Assembly (NCBI GenBank): GCA_963555705.1
Contig: OY743190.1
Coordinates: 16,437,491 to 16,501,490, forward strand
Direction of reading: 5' to 3'
Length of the DNA stretch: 64,000 bases
Source of the DNA: Ligustrum vulgare
Taxonomy: Eukaryota; Streptophyta; Magnoliopsida; Lamiales; Oleaceae
Shown: positions 12,615 to 24,500 of the stretch, piece by piece
How the letters are laid out: each line of letters opens with the position of its first letter
How positions within the stretch are numbered: the stretch's first letter is position 1
Translations under genes and position numbers: made by a program
Notes under the pieces: generated by a model
The model's database searches: none
Told to the model about the DNA's origin: nothing
What the model saw: the letters and a program-made list of their open reading frames with translations, nothing else

Positions 12615-12929
12615 ATGGCTTTATTCAGCATTGTAAAATACAACTTTATTTCTTGAGATTAATGATATTGAAGGTGAGATATTCCCTTATATTTTCTTCG
12701 TGTTCTCGTCGAACAAATTAAACTTATCAAAGGATTTGACAACCTTTGTGGCGTTCCCCCTTTGTGGTTCTTATCTCCTCATCGTAACGGGTTTTGGGTT
12801 TAATATACCCATAGTTCTTGCGTCGTGAGGTCGGGGTTGCATTGTTACCGTCTACTATCTTGGATTTTAGAGCTTTCCGGCATTTAATTCCGCGTGTTCT
12901 TGGTGATCCCCATAACGGATCACATCATC

Positions 12930-12942
12930 TGGTATCAGAGCC
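12930..12942 (+). other. Primer-binding site (initiator tRNA-Met)
   Basis: TGGTATCAGAGCC begins a few bases after the LTR end. This is the standard plant retrotransposon site complementary to the 3' end of initiator tRNA-Met, which primes minus-strand DNA synthesis. Confidence 0.9.
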
Positions 12943-13561
12943 TGTCTCTAAATCCAATTATTTAGTATTCCAGTTCTTTTCTTTTATTTCCAGTTATTAA
13001 TCATTCAAAAAAAAAAAAAAATTTATTCCAATTCGTGTTTCTTGAAATTTCTCCAGAAAATTCAAGATTTGTCAATTTCTGTTTTTCTTGTTCTTGATTA
13101 TTCTTGTTGAATAGGATATTATTAAAAAAAAAAAATCCGAAAATTACAAAAAAAAAAAGAAGAAAAAAAGATAGTTGTTGATTTGGACAAGAAATCAAGA
13201 AAATAATCTTGGGCAAATCTTTCCAACAAATCCTTGTTTCCATAAAATTCTTTATTCTTGTTTCCATAAAACTTCTTCTTGCAATAGAATTCTTGTTTCC
13301 ATAATTTCTTTCTTAAATTTCCTAATTCCAATATTTTCCATCAACTTTCCTTATTTACACTTTGGGGTTTATTCCACAAGGACCAAATCCGTGACTAGTT
13401 TGGTGGGTTCTTTGAGAACGTGGGAAAAAAAGGGAATAGAGAGGAAAAAGGCAGAGTGGTGAGAATAATAGAGGGAAAAAGCCAAATCGAGTGATACACG
13501 AGCGATAAAACACGTGAGGATCTTTATTAAATATTTTTTTCTCTTTTCTTTATTACTAACC
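12943..13561 (+). other. Untranslated leader of the CRM-like element
   Basis: About 620 bp between the PBS and the gag start. It holds A-runs (near 13006-13021, 13123-13132 and 13149-13170) and three diverged CTTGTTTCCATAA repeats (near 13234-13305). I see no gene in it; short ORFs on both strands are low-complexity. Confidence 0.7.
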
Positions 13562-14730
13562 ATGTCACAGAAGGAAGTTTCGTCAACGGAAAAGGATCTT
13601 CAAGATTTCAAAATGCTTGCAATAGTGGAGGAACGTTTTGCAAATTTTGAGGCGAGGTTGGATGCCAAGTTGGAAGAAAAATTTGGTCCACAATCCGGCG
13701 TGAATGTGGAAGGGGCTAATAATCCGGGGGAGACACGAGGTGCGGGAAATGTTCAACCACGTCAGGAACAACTGCTCAATTTTCCTAATTTACAGAGACC
13801 ACTAAGGTATGACTTCAACCCACAATATAGAGCTAGGACTGAACGTGTTGAGGTTGTTGATAGTGATGAGGATAGTGGTGATTTATCTATTACTAGTGTT
13901 GGTAGGAGACGAGATCGGGGAGAAAGACGTGATAGGGGATATAGGCGTAATCGTAGGGATGATGTCGATGGACATGTTGGTAACATTAAAATGTCCATTC
14001 CCTCGTTTCAAGGTAAAAGTAATCTGGACGTTTATTTTGAATGGGAAAAGAGGGTAGAATTGATTTTCGATTGTCATAATTATTCTGAATCTAAAAAGGT
14101 TAAGTTGGCAGTCGTAGAATTTACTGATTATGCTATAGTATGGTGGGATCAATTGGTAACTAGTAAAAGGAGAAATGGGGAGAGGCCTATTGAAACTTGG
14201 GATGAGTTGAAGGCCCTTATGAGAAAACGGTTTGTGCCTGGACATTACTATAGGGATCTCTACCAAAAACTACAAACCCTTTCCCAAGGTAGTAAGAGTG
14301 TGGAGGATTACCATAGGGAGATGGAGGTTGCCATGATTAGGGCTAATATAGAGGAAGACCCGGAGGCAACCATGGCTAGGTTTTAAATGGTTTAAATCGA
14401 GATATTGCTAATGTTATTGAATTGCAGCATTATATCGATTTGGAGGAGATGCTTCACATGGCCATGAAAGTGGAGCGACAATTAAAAAGGAAGGAAACTT
14501 CCAAATTCTCTACCAGTTCTAATTCTTTTGGAAGGTCTACATGGAGTGGGACTTCTAAAAATGAAGGGATTGTGCAGAAAAATAAATTTGAGGCACCAAA
14601 GGGAAAAATAGAGCCACCCAACAAAGGTAAAATTGCTTCTGATTCTCAAACTCCTAGGACTAGGGATATTCGTTGTTTTAAATGTTCGGGTTTAGGACAT
14701 ATTTCTTCACAATGTCCAAATAAACGAATA
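13562..14730 (+). pseudogene. gag: Gag, frameshifted (CRM-like element)
   Basis: Gag packages the retrotransposon RNA. I place the start at MSQKEV (13562) rather than at the upstream in-frame ATG (13514), which only adds a hydrophobic run read from leader sequence. There is an acidic N-terminus, an RS/RD-rich basic stretch (about 13895-13965), then the retrotransposon gag domain (WWDQL, ETWDELKALMRKRF, YHREME) to about 14380. A one-base loss near 14384 breaks the frame. The next frame continues with HYIDLEEMLHMAMKVE and one CCHC zinc knuckle at 14674-14715 (C-x2-C-x4-H-x4-C). Confidence 0.88.
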
Positions 14731-15640
14731 TTAGTTTTGCGTGATGGGGTATTAAGTTCGGAGGATGAGAAAGGGGGAGAAGTGGAGGATGAGTATAAGG
14801 ATATGCCAGCTCTAGAGGATGTTAGTGAAAATGATGATGCGGACTATGCAGTAGCTAAATCACTTGTCACTAGGAGAGCCCTTAGTACTCAAGTTAAGGT
14901 GGAAGAGTCGGGTGAGCAGCGAGAAAATATATTTCATACTAGGTACTTTGTGAATAACAAGGTGTGTAGTTTGATAATAGATGGGGGTAGTTGTGCGAAC
15001 GTTGCTAGTAGAGAAATTGTGCCTACCTATGCTAAAACACCCTAGGCCATATAAGCTACAGTGGTTAAATGAATCGGGCGAGATTAAGGTAAATAAACAG
15101 GTGGTAGTTGATTTGGCGATTGGGAAGTATGAAGATAGCGTGGTTTGTGATGTGGTACCCATGCATGCGGGGCACATCTTGTTGGGCAGGCCATGGCAAT
15201 TCGATAGGAAGGTTATTCATGATGGATTTAAAAATAGGTATACCTTCACTAAGGATGGGAAAAATGTCAAACTAATGCCTTTGTCACCTCAACAGGTCTA
15301 TGAAGACCAACTGAAATTAAAAAGTGAGGAAGAGAGAAAGAGGGTCGGGACCACGAACCCGAAAAAAGGAGAGTTGTGTGAAAAACCGAGAGTTGGGACC
15401 ATTATCCCAGAAAAAGGAGAGGGTGTGAAGAGTGCCAGTAAAAGAGAGAAAACAAAGGTAAGCTTCTACGCAAAACAGAGTGATATCACCAAAGCTATTT
15501 CTACAAATAAACCTGTGATTTTACTAATGTACAAGGAATCTCTCCTTGTACTCGATGAAGCTAACCACTCCCTCCCCAGTTTAGCTGTGTCTCTTTTGCA
15601 AGAATTTGCAGATTTATTTCCCGAGGAGATTCCGAGTGGC
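14731..15640 (+). pseudogene. Aspartic protease region of pol (CRM-like element)
   Basis: The protease processes the polyprotein. After an acidic linker, the active-site segment reads LIIDGGSCANVAS (about 14970-15010). The D-G-G form in place of D-S/T-G is common in this group of plant gypsy elements. A frameshift near 15035 separates it from the rest of the fold, which ends in HILLGRPW (about 15172-15195). A basic and acidic linker follows, with a short duplicated motif (VGT..P.KGE near 15340 and 15390), up to the start of the reverse transcriptase. Confidence 0.82.
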
Positions 15641-16930
15641 CTGCCGCCAATTCGAGGGATTGAACACCAGATTGACTTCGTGCCAGGAGCGGTCATTCCA
15701 AACAGGCCAGCTTATAGGAGTAATCCAGAAGAGACCAAGGAGTTACAAAAGCAGGTTGAAGAGCTGCTGAAAAAGGGCTATGTTCGGGAAAGCATGAGCC
15801 CATGTGCAGTACCAATTCTGTTGGTACCCAAAAAGGATGGGACTTGGAGGATGTGCGTGGACTGTAGGGCAGTCAACAATATTACGGTAAAGCCATCCCA
15901 TACCTAGACTTGATGACATGCTTGATGAACTTTATGGTGCTAGTATTTTTAGTAAAATAGACCTTAAGAGTGGTTATCACCAAATTCGTATGAAAGAAGG
16001 TGATGAATGGAAAATCGCCTTCAAAACCGAATATGGTTTATATGAATGGATGGTTATGCCGTTCGGCCTCTCAAATGCACCGAGCACTTTTATGAGATTA
16101 ATGAATCATGTCTTTCGTACTTACATTGGTAAATTTTTCGTGGTATACTTTTATGACATTCTGGTATATAGTAAGAACTTAGGTGATCACATTGAACATT
16201 TAAGATCTGTTTTGGAAGTTTTGAAAAGTGTTAAACTATATGCTAATTTTAAAAAGTGTACTTTTTGCATGGAAAAGGTAATTTTTCTTGGTTTTGTCGT
16301 TAGTTCTAATGGTGTTGAGGTAGATGAGAAGAAAATTCGTGCTATTAAAGAATGGCCAACTCCCAAAAGTATTACGGAGGTTAGGAGCTTCCACGGGTTG
16401 GGTGGGTTTTATAGGAGGTTTGTTAAAGATTTTAGCACACTTGCAGCACCACTAACTGAAATAGTCAAGAAGAGTGTAGGATTCCATTGGGGGAAGCACA
16501 AGAAAATGCTTTTAAAATGCTTAAGGATAGGTTATGTTCTGCACCGGTTTTGGCTTTACCTAACTTTAACCAAACCTTTGAGATTGAATGTGATGCATCA
16601 GGAATAGGTATTGGAGCCGTTCTTATGCAGGAAAAAAGGCTGCTTGCATTTTTCAGTGAAAAGCTGAGTGGGGCAGTTTTGAATTATCCTACCTACGACA
16701 AGGAGCTTTATGCTCTTGTTCGTGCCTTGGAAACATGGCAGCACTATCTGTGGCCAAAGGAATTCGTTATACACACTGACCACGAGTCACTGAAACACCT
16801 CAAGGGACAAGGTAAGCTAAACAAAAGACACGCCCGTTGGATGGAATTCATTGAGACCTTTCCATATGTCATTCGCTATAAGCAAGGTAAGGAGAATGTG
16901 GTAGCAGATGCCCTTTCTCGCAGGTATGTT
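15641..16930 (+). pseudogene. Reverse transcriptase and RNase H (CRM-like element)
   Basis: RT copies the element RNA and RNase H removes the RNA strand. RT begins near IEHQIDFVPGA and includes [30 protein letters not shown] and [13 protein letters not shown] small deletion near 15890 breaks the frame before RLDDMLDEL. The catalytic Y/F-x-D-D box reads YFYDIL: the first Asp is Tyr (16152-16154), which would abolish polymerase activity. Another shift near 16490 precedes RNase H, whose acidic residues remain visible ([31 protein letters not shown]). Confidence 0.9.
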
Positions 16931-18416
16931 CTCTTAACTTCTTTAAATGCGAAGTTGCTTGGGTTCGAATATATTAAAGGTATGTATGCTAATGACCCTA
17001 ATTTTTCTACCATTTATGCTTCATGTGAAAAAGGTGCAATTGATAAATTTTATAGGCATGATGGCTATTTGTTTAGGGAAAGTAAACTTTGTGTGCCTAA
17101 TTGTTCTATGCGTGAATTGCTTGTGCGTGAGGCTCATGGTGGGGGGTTAATGGGGCACTTTGGTGTTTTTAAGACATTAGAAACTTTACAAGAGCACTTT
17201 TATTGGCCTAAAATGAAAAGGGATGTTCACCATATTTGTGAAAGATGCATAACTTGTAAACAATCTAAGTCTAGAGTCTTACCACAAGGTTTGTATACAC
17301 CTTTGCCCGTACCTAATGAACCTTGGGTAGATATATCTTTGGATTTTGTGTTAGATCTGCCTAGGACAAAAAAAGGTAAAGACTCGATATTTGTGGTGGT
17401 AGACAGGTTTAGCAAAATGGCGCATTTTATTCCTTGTAATAAAACTGATGACGCAACAAACATAGCTGATCTATTCTTTAGGGAGGTTGTGAGGCTCCAT
17501 GGGGTACCTAGAAGTATTGTGTCTGATAGGGATGTTAAGTTCCTAAGCTACTTTTGGAAAGTCTTGTGGGAAAGATGGGTACTAAATTATTGTTTTCTAC
17601 TACATGTCACCCGCAAACTGATGGCCAAACGGAGGTAGTTAATAGGACATTAATCCAACTTTTGCGCACTATAATAAATAAGAATTTAAAAAGTTGGGAG
17701 GAATGTTTGCCATTTGTGGAATTTGCTTATAATCGATCTGTGCATTCTACTACTTCATGTTCGCCTTTTGAAGTTGTTTATGGTTTCAACCCGCTAACTC
17801 CTCTTGATTTAATTCCTTTACCTGCAGATGAACAGAGCAGTTTGGACGGGGCGAAAAAGGCTAAGTTTGTGAAAGAACTTCATGAGAAGGTGAAAGGGCA
17901 AATTGAAAAGAAAAATGAGCGTTATGCGACTCATGCCAACAAAGGTAGGAGGCAAGTGACGTTCGAGCCAGGTGATTGGGTGTGGGTGCACTTGCGAAAG
18001 GAGCGATTCCCAACCCTAAGAAAGTCTAAGTTGCAGCCAAGAGGCGATGGACCTTTTCAAATCCTTGAAAAGATAAATGAGAATGCATATAAACTCGATC
18101 TTCCAGGTGAGTATAACGTGTCTGCTTCTTTTAATTTTGCTGATCTTTCTCTGTTTGATGCAGGTGATGATTCGAGGACGAATCCTTTTCAACAGGGAGG
18201 GGATGATGAGTTCCAGAGTGGCTCGAAGAACGTTGACCCGTTGCACGTGCCCGTAGGACCAATAACGAGACAAAGAGCCAAAAGAATCAAGCAGGTAATG
18301 CAAGGATTCATGCAAGCATGGATGGACGAGTGCTCGAGTGCAAAGACTTCATTTACGTTGCATAGCAAAGTAGAAGAGGAACCAAAGTTGTTATTATGCA
18401 TTTGGATCAAGGAATA
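16931..18416 (+). pseudogene. Integrase with C-terminal tail running into the 3' LTR
   Basis: Integrase inserts the cDNA. The HHCC zinc-binding region ([13 protein letters not shown] ... CERCITCK) is followed by the DDE core: D in [13 protein letters not shown] in IVSDRDVKF and E in [14 protein letters not shown] frameshift near 17565 interrupts the core. The GPY-like segment (GDGPFQILEKINENAYKLDLP, about 18040-18105) is present. There is no chromodomain. Instead a tail with PITRQRAKRIKQ is encoded inside the 3' LTR and ends at the TAG at 18415-18417. A targeting role for such LTR-encoded tails is known for CRM elements; for this element it is inferred. Confidence 0.88.
18194..18203 (+). other. 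Polypurine tract
   Basis: AGGGAGGGGA lies immediately upstream of TGATGAG, the LTR start. This is the usual primer site for plus-strand synthesis, and it fixes the LTR boundary inside the pol reading frame. Confidence 0.85.
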
Positions 18417-18466
18417 GCAAGAAATTGGGCAGCAATTGAATCACGGCCGTAAAGCCAAAATTACGG
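18204..18466 (+). repeat. Truncated 3' LTR of the CRM-like element
   Basis: It matches the first part of the LTR at 12021 and ends abruptly at 18466 in the palindrome cluster, where CNL repeat sequence resumes. Compared with the 5' LTR it lacks 39 bp between two palindrome copies (GGCCGTAAAGCC appears once instead of twice), as expected from recombination between the short repeats. Confidence 0.88.
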
Positions 18467-18590
18467 ATGCGGTTGCTCCGTCGGATACTCCTGATGTTGT
18501 TTTCAAGAGGTAGTTTCATTTCTTGCTTTTCAAATTGGTTTTCGCAAATATTTCTTTTTGCCAACTGTAAGTTGAATTCTTCTGTTGCTG
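18467..18590 (-). repeat. Remnant of the left CNL array, last piece before orientation switch
   Basis: These 124 bp match the left-array unit (phase 896 to about 1020 of the first unit) and are in the left orientation. At 18590/18591 the sequence continues with coiled-coil DNA in the opposite orientation. Confidence 0.87.
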
Positions 18591-21500
18591 GCTACAAACT
18601 TTGGAGCTCCTTGAACCTGTCATGTAGCTCCCAATAAACTTTTAAAGACTTACTCGAAGACATCAAATATTTGCGCAAGAAGGAAATGTATTATTCTACA
18701 AACATCATCAACCTAAGAATCCTTGATGATTTGACAAAGGCAGCAACAGAAGGATTCAACTTACAGTTGGCAAAAAGAAATATTGGCGAAAACCAATTTG
18801 AAAAGCAGGAAATGAAACTACCTCTTGAAAACAACATCTGGAGTAGTCGACGGAAGAACTGCATTTGTTATATCAATAGTTCGTACTTCAGGAATTGGGA
18901 AAAACAACACTTGCCAATTCATACATAATGACGACAAGGTAATGGAACATTTCAACAATTTAAGAATTTGGGTTTTTGTATCACGTGATTTCAATGCTAA
19001 AAGAACAATTAAAGCAGTAATTTAGTCATCAACAGGAAATAAATGTGATTCAATGAACTTGAACATTCTGTGCAATGAAATGTGGAAATAATTAAAATAA
19101 AAGAAATATCTTCTTGTACTCGGTGATGCTTTTGATGCTCTAAGGCCACTGTTCAAGCGTGAAACTTATGGAAGCAAGATACTTGTCAAAAAGTTGCAAT
19201 GGCTCTAGGCAATTCTAATTCTGCATATTCCTTGAGGATATGACAAATAATGACCGCTGCAAAATATTGAAAGGGCGCCTTTCTTTTGTTCAATGAAAAG
19301 AAGAGTAATTTCCAAACCTTCAAACATCTGTCAAACAACTAATGTGGAAATGTGAAGGTATTCCTTTGGCTTCAAAATTCTCGGTGGTCACATGTGCCCC
19401 AACACAGATGATATAGAGTGGTTATACGTTCAGAATAGTAATCTTTGGAATTTGGAAGCTTATAAAAATAAAATTTTACCTGACCTACCGTTAAGTTACA
19501 TGCATATGCCGCTGTATCTCAAACACCGTTTTGTGTTCTGCTCGGTAAACGCAAAGAATTATGAAATCAAGGGGGAGAGATTAATCCATATGTGGATGTC
19601 AATATGCATAATTCTACTCGATGGTTGAAACAAGGCACCAGAACTGATGGCCACCAATACACTAAATGTTGTGCATTCCTTCAATGCGCCGTGTTCTAAA
19701 CAAGTCTTTCGCTTTGTTGGCTGCATGTTTGAGTTGACAAAGCCAAATTCAAAATGCTTTATCGGTAAATTGTCGTTCTTCTGCATCTTGAATATGAGTT
19801 TGGACCATTGGCTACAAACTTTGGAGCTCCTTGAACCTGTCATGTAGTCCCAATAAAATTTTAAAGACTTGCTCGAAGACATCAAATATTTGCGTAAGAA
19901 GGAAATGTATTATTCTACAAACGTCAGCAACCTAAGAATCCTTGATGATTTGACAAAGGCAGCAACAGAAGGATTCACCTTACAGTTGGCAAAAAGAAAT
20001 ATTGGCGAAAACAAATTTGAAAAGCAGGAAATGAACCTACCTCTTGAAAACAACATCTGGAGTAGCCGACGGAGGAACTGCATCTGTTATATCAATAGTT
20101 CGTACTTCAGGAATTGGGAAAACAACACTTGCCAATTCATACATAATGATGACAAGGTAATGGAACATTTCAACAATTTAAGAATTTGGGTTTTTGTATC
20201 ACGTGATTTCAATGCTAAAAGAACAATTAAAACAGTAATTTAGTCATCAACAGGAAATAAATGTGATTCAATGAACTTGAACATTCTATGCAATGAAATG
20301 TGGAAATCATTAAAATAAAAGAAATATCTTCTTGTACTCGGTGATGCTTTTGATGCTCTAAGGCCACTGTTCAAGTGTGAAACTTATGGAAGCAAGATAC
20401 TTGTCAAAAAGTGGCAATGGCTCTAGACAATTCTAATTCTGCATATTCCTTGAGGATATGACAAATGATGACCGCTGGAAAATATTGAAAGGGCGCCTTT
20501 CTTTTGTTCATACAAAAGAAGAGTAATTTCCAAATCTTCAAGCAACTGTGAAACAACTAATTTGGAAATGTGAAGGTATTCCTTTGGCTTCAAAATTCTC
20601 GGTGGTCACGTGCTCCAACACAGATGATATGGAGTGGTTATACGTTCAGAATAGTAATCTTTGGAATTTATAGGCTTATAAAAATAAAATTTTACCTGAC
20701 CTACCTTTAAGTTACATGCATATGCCGCTGTATCTCAAACACTGTTTTGTATTCTGCTCGGTAAACGCAAAGAATTATGAAATCAAGGGGGAGAGATTAA
20801 TCCATATGTAGATGTCAATATGCATAATTCTACTCGATGGTTGAAACAAGGCACCAGAACTGATGGCCACAATACACTAAATGTTGTGAATTCCTTCAAT
20901 GCGCCGTGTTCTAAACAAGTCTTTCGCTTTGTTGGCTGCATGTTTGAGTTGACAAAGCCAAATTCAAAATGCTTTATCGGTAAATTGTCGTTCTTCTGCA
21001 TCTTGAATATTAGTTTGGACCATTGGCTACAAACTTTGGAGCTCCTTGAACCTGTCATGTAGCTCCCAATAAACTTTTAAAGACTTGCTCGAAGACATCA
21101 AATATTTGCGTAAGAAGGAAATGTATTATTCTACAAACGTCAGCAACCTAAGAATCCTTGATGATTTGACAAAGGCAGCAACAGAAGGATTCAACTTACA
21201 GTTGGCAAAAAGAAATATTGGCGAAAACAAATTTGAAAAGCAGGAAATGAACCTACCTCTTGAAAACAACATCTGGAGTAGCCGACGGAGGAACTGCATC
21301 TGTTATATCAATAGTTCGTACTTCAGGAATTGGGAAAACAACACTTGCCAATTCATACATAATGATGACAAGGTAATGGAACATTTCAACAATTTAAGAA
21401 TTTGGGTTTTTGTATCACGTGATTTCAATGCTAAAAGAACAACTAAAGCAGTAATTTAGTCATACCAGGAAATAAATGTGATTCAATGAACTTGAACATT

Positions 21501-24500
21501 CTGAGCAATGAAATGTGGAAATCATTAAAATAAAAGAAATATCTTCTTGTACTCGGTGATGCTTTTGATGCACTAAGGCCACTGTTCAAGCGTGAAACTT
21601 ATGGAAGCAAGATACTTGTCAAAAAGTTGCAATGGCTCTAGGCAATTCTAATTCTGCATATTCCTTGAGGATATGACAAATGATGACCGCTGGAAAATAT
21701 TGAAAGGGCGCCTTTCTTTTGTTCAATGAAAAGAAGAGTAATTTCCAAACCTTCAAACATCTGTCAAACAACTAATGTGGAAATGTGAAGGTATTCCTTT
21801 GGCTTCAAAATTCTCGGTGGTCACACGTGCTCCAACACAGATGATATAGAGTGGTTATACGTTCAGAATAGTAATCTTTGGAATTTGGAGGCTTATAAAA
21901 ATAAAATTTTACCTGACCTACTTGTAAGTTACATGCATATGCCACTGTATCTCAAACACTGTTTTGTATTCTGCTCGGTAAACGCAAAGAATTATGAAAT
22001 CAAGGGGGAGAGATTAATCCATATGTGGATGTCAATATGCATAATTCTACTCGATGGTTGAAACAAGGCACCAGAACTGATGGCCACAATACACTAAATG
22101 TTGTGAATTCCTTCAATGCGCCGTGTTCTAAACAAGTCTTTCGCTTTGTTGGCTGCATGTTTGAGTTGACAAAGCCAAATTCAAAATGCTTTATCGGTAA
22201 ATTGTCGTTCTTCTGCATCTTGAATATTAGTTTGGACCATTGGCTACAAACTTTGGAGCTCCTTGAACCTGTCATGTAGCTCCCAATAAACTTTTAAAGA
22301 TTTGCTCGAAGACATCAAATATTTGCGTAAGAAGGAAATGTATTATTCTACAAACGTCAGCAACCTAAGAATCCTTTATGATTTGACAAAGGCAGCAACA
22401 GAAGGATTCAACTTACAGTTGGCAAAAAGAAATATTGGCGAAAACAAATTTGAAAAGCAGGAAATGAAACTACCTCTTGAAAACAACATCTGGAGTAGCC
22501 GACGGAGGAACTGCATCTGTTATATAATTAGTTCGTACTTCAGGAATTGGGAAAACAACACTTGCCAATTCATACATAATGATGACAAGGTAATGGAACA
22601 TTTCAACAATTTAAGAATTTGGGTTTTTGTATCACGTGATTTCAATGCTAAAAGAACAATTAAAGCAGTAATTTAGTCATCAACAGGAAATAAATGTGAT
22701 TCAATGAACTTGAACATTCTGTGCAATGAAATGTGGAAATAATTAAAATAAAAGAAATATCTTCTTGTACTCGGTGATGCTTTTGATGCTCTAAGGCCAC
22801 TGTTCAAGCGTGAAACTTATGGAAGCAAGATACTTGTCAAAAAGTTGCAATGGCTCTAGGCAATTCTAATTCTGCATATTCCTTGAGGATATGACAAATA
22901 ATGACCGCTGCAAAATATTGAAAGGGCGCCTTTCTTTTGTTCAATGAAAAGAAGAGTAATTTCCAAACCTTCAAACATCTGTCAAACAACTAATGTGGAA
23001 ATGTGAAGGTATTCCTTTGGCTTCAAAATTCTCGGTGGTCACATGTGCCCCAACACAGATGATATAGAGTGGTTATACGTTCAGAATAGTAATCTTTGGA
23101 ATTTGGAAGCTTATAAAAATAAAATTTTACCTGACCTACCGTTAAGTTACATGCATATGCCGCTGTATCTCAAACACCGTTTTGTGTTCTGCTCGGTAAA
23201 CGCAAAGAATTATGAAATCAAGGGGGAGAGATTAATCCATATGTGGATGTCAATATGCATAATTCTACTCGATGGTTGAAACAAGGCACCAGAACTGATG
23301 GCCACCAATACACTAAATGTTGTGCATTCCTTCAATGCGCCGTGTTCTAAACAAGTCTTTCGCTTTGTTGGCTGCATGTTTGAGTTGACAAAGCCAAATT
23401 CAAAATGCTTTATCGGTAAATTGTCGTTCTTCTGCATCTTGAATATGAGTTTGGACCATTGGCTACAAACTTTGGAGCTCCTTGAACCTGTCATGTAGCT
23501 CCCAATAAAATTTTAAAGACTTGCTCGAAGACATCAAATATTTGCGTAAGAAGGAAATGTATTATTCTACAAACGTCAGCAACCTAAGAATCCTTGATGA
23601 TTTGACAAAGGCAGCAACAGAAGGATTCAACTTACAGTTGGCAAAAAGAAATATTGGCGAAAACAAATTTGAAAAGCAGGAAATGAACCTACCTCTTGAA
23701 AACAACATCTGGAGTAGCCGACGGAGGAACTGCATCTGTTATATCAATAGTTCGTACTTCAGGAATTGGGAAAACAACACTTGCCAATTCATACATAATG
23801 ATGACAAGGTAATGGAACATTTCAACAATTTAAGAATTTGGGTTTTTGTATCACGTGATTTCAATGCTAAAAGAACAATTAAAACAGTAATTTAGTCATC
23901 AACAGGAAATAAATGTGATTCAATGAACTTGAACATTCTATGCAATGAAATGTGGAAATCATTAAAATAAAAGAAATATCTTCTTGTACTCGGTGATGCT
24001 TTTGATGCTCTAAGGCCACTGTTCAAGTGTGAAACTTATGGAAGCAAGATACTTGTCAAAAAGTGGCAATGGCTCTAGACAATTCTAATTCTGCATATTC
24101 CTTGAGGATATGACAAATGATGACCGCTGGAAAATATTGAAAGGGCGCCTTTCTTTTGTTCATACAAAAGAAGAGTAATTTCCAAATCTTCAAGCAACTG
24201 TGAAACAACTAATTTGGAAATGTGAAGGTATTCCTTTGGCTTCAAAATTCTCGGTGGTCACGTGCTCCAACACAGATGATATGGAGTGGTTATACGTTCA
24301 GAATAGTAATCTTTGGAATTTATAGGCTTATAAAAATAAAATTTTACCTGACCTACCTTTAAGTTACATGCATATGCCGCTGTATCTCAAACACTGTTTT
24401 GTATTCTGCTCGGTAAACGCAAAGAATTATGAAATCAAGGGGGAGAGATTAATCCATATGTGGATGTCAATATGCATAATTCTACTCGATGGTTGAAACA

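Larger units (their letters stand above)
12021..12925 (+). repeat. 5' LTR of the CRM-like gypsy element
   Basis: It starts TGATGAGTTCC directly after CNL repeat sequence and ends with CA a few bases before the PBS; the exact end is 12924 or 12927. The first ~250 bp match 18204-18450 and encode the last ~70 residues of pol when read in the 3' copy. The open frame here that begins in the CNL repeat (11959) is a chance fusion with this tail. Confidence 0.88.
12021..18466 (+). mobile_element. Decayed Ty3/gypsy LTR retrotransposon, 3' LTR truncated
   Basis: The order is 5' LTR, PBS, gag, protease, RT, RNase H, integrase, polypurine tract, 3' LTR, which is the Ty3/gypsy gene order. The C-terminus of pol has no canonical chromodomain and runs into the 3' LTR, as described for CRM-type chromoviruses; I make that clade assignment only tentatively. 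Coding is broken by frameshifts near 14384, 15035, 15890, 16490 and 17565 and by a catalytic RT substitution, so the element cannot be autonomous. It sits inside a CNL repeat unit. The 3' side is lost together with about 411 bp of the interrupted unit, so no target-site duplication can be read. Confidence 0.93.
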
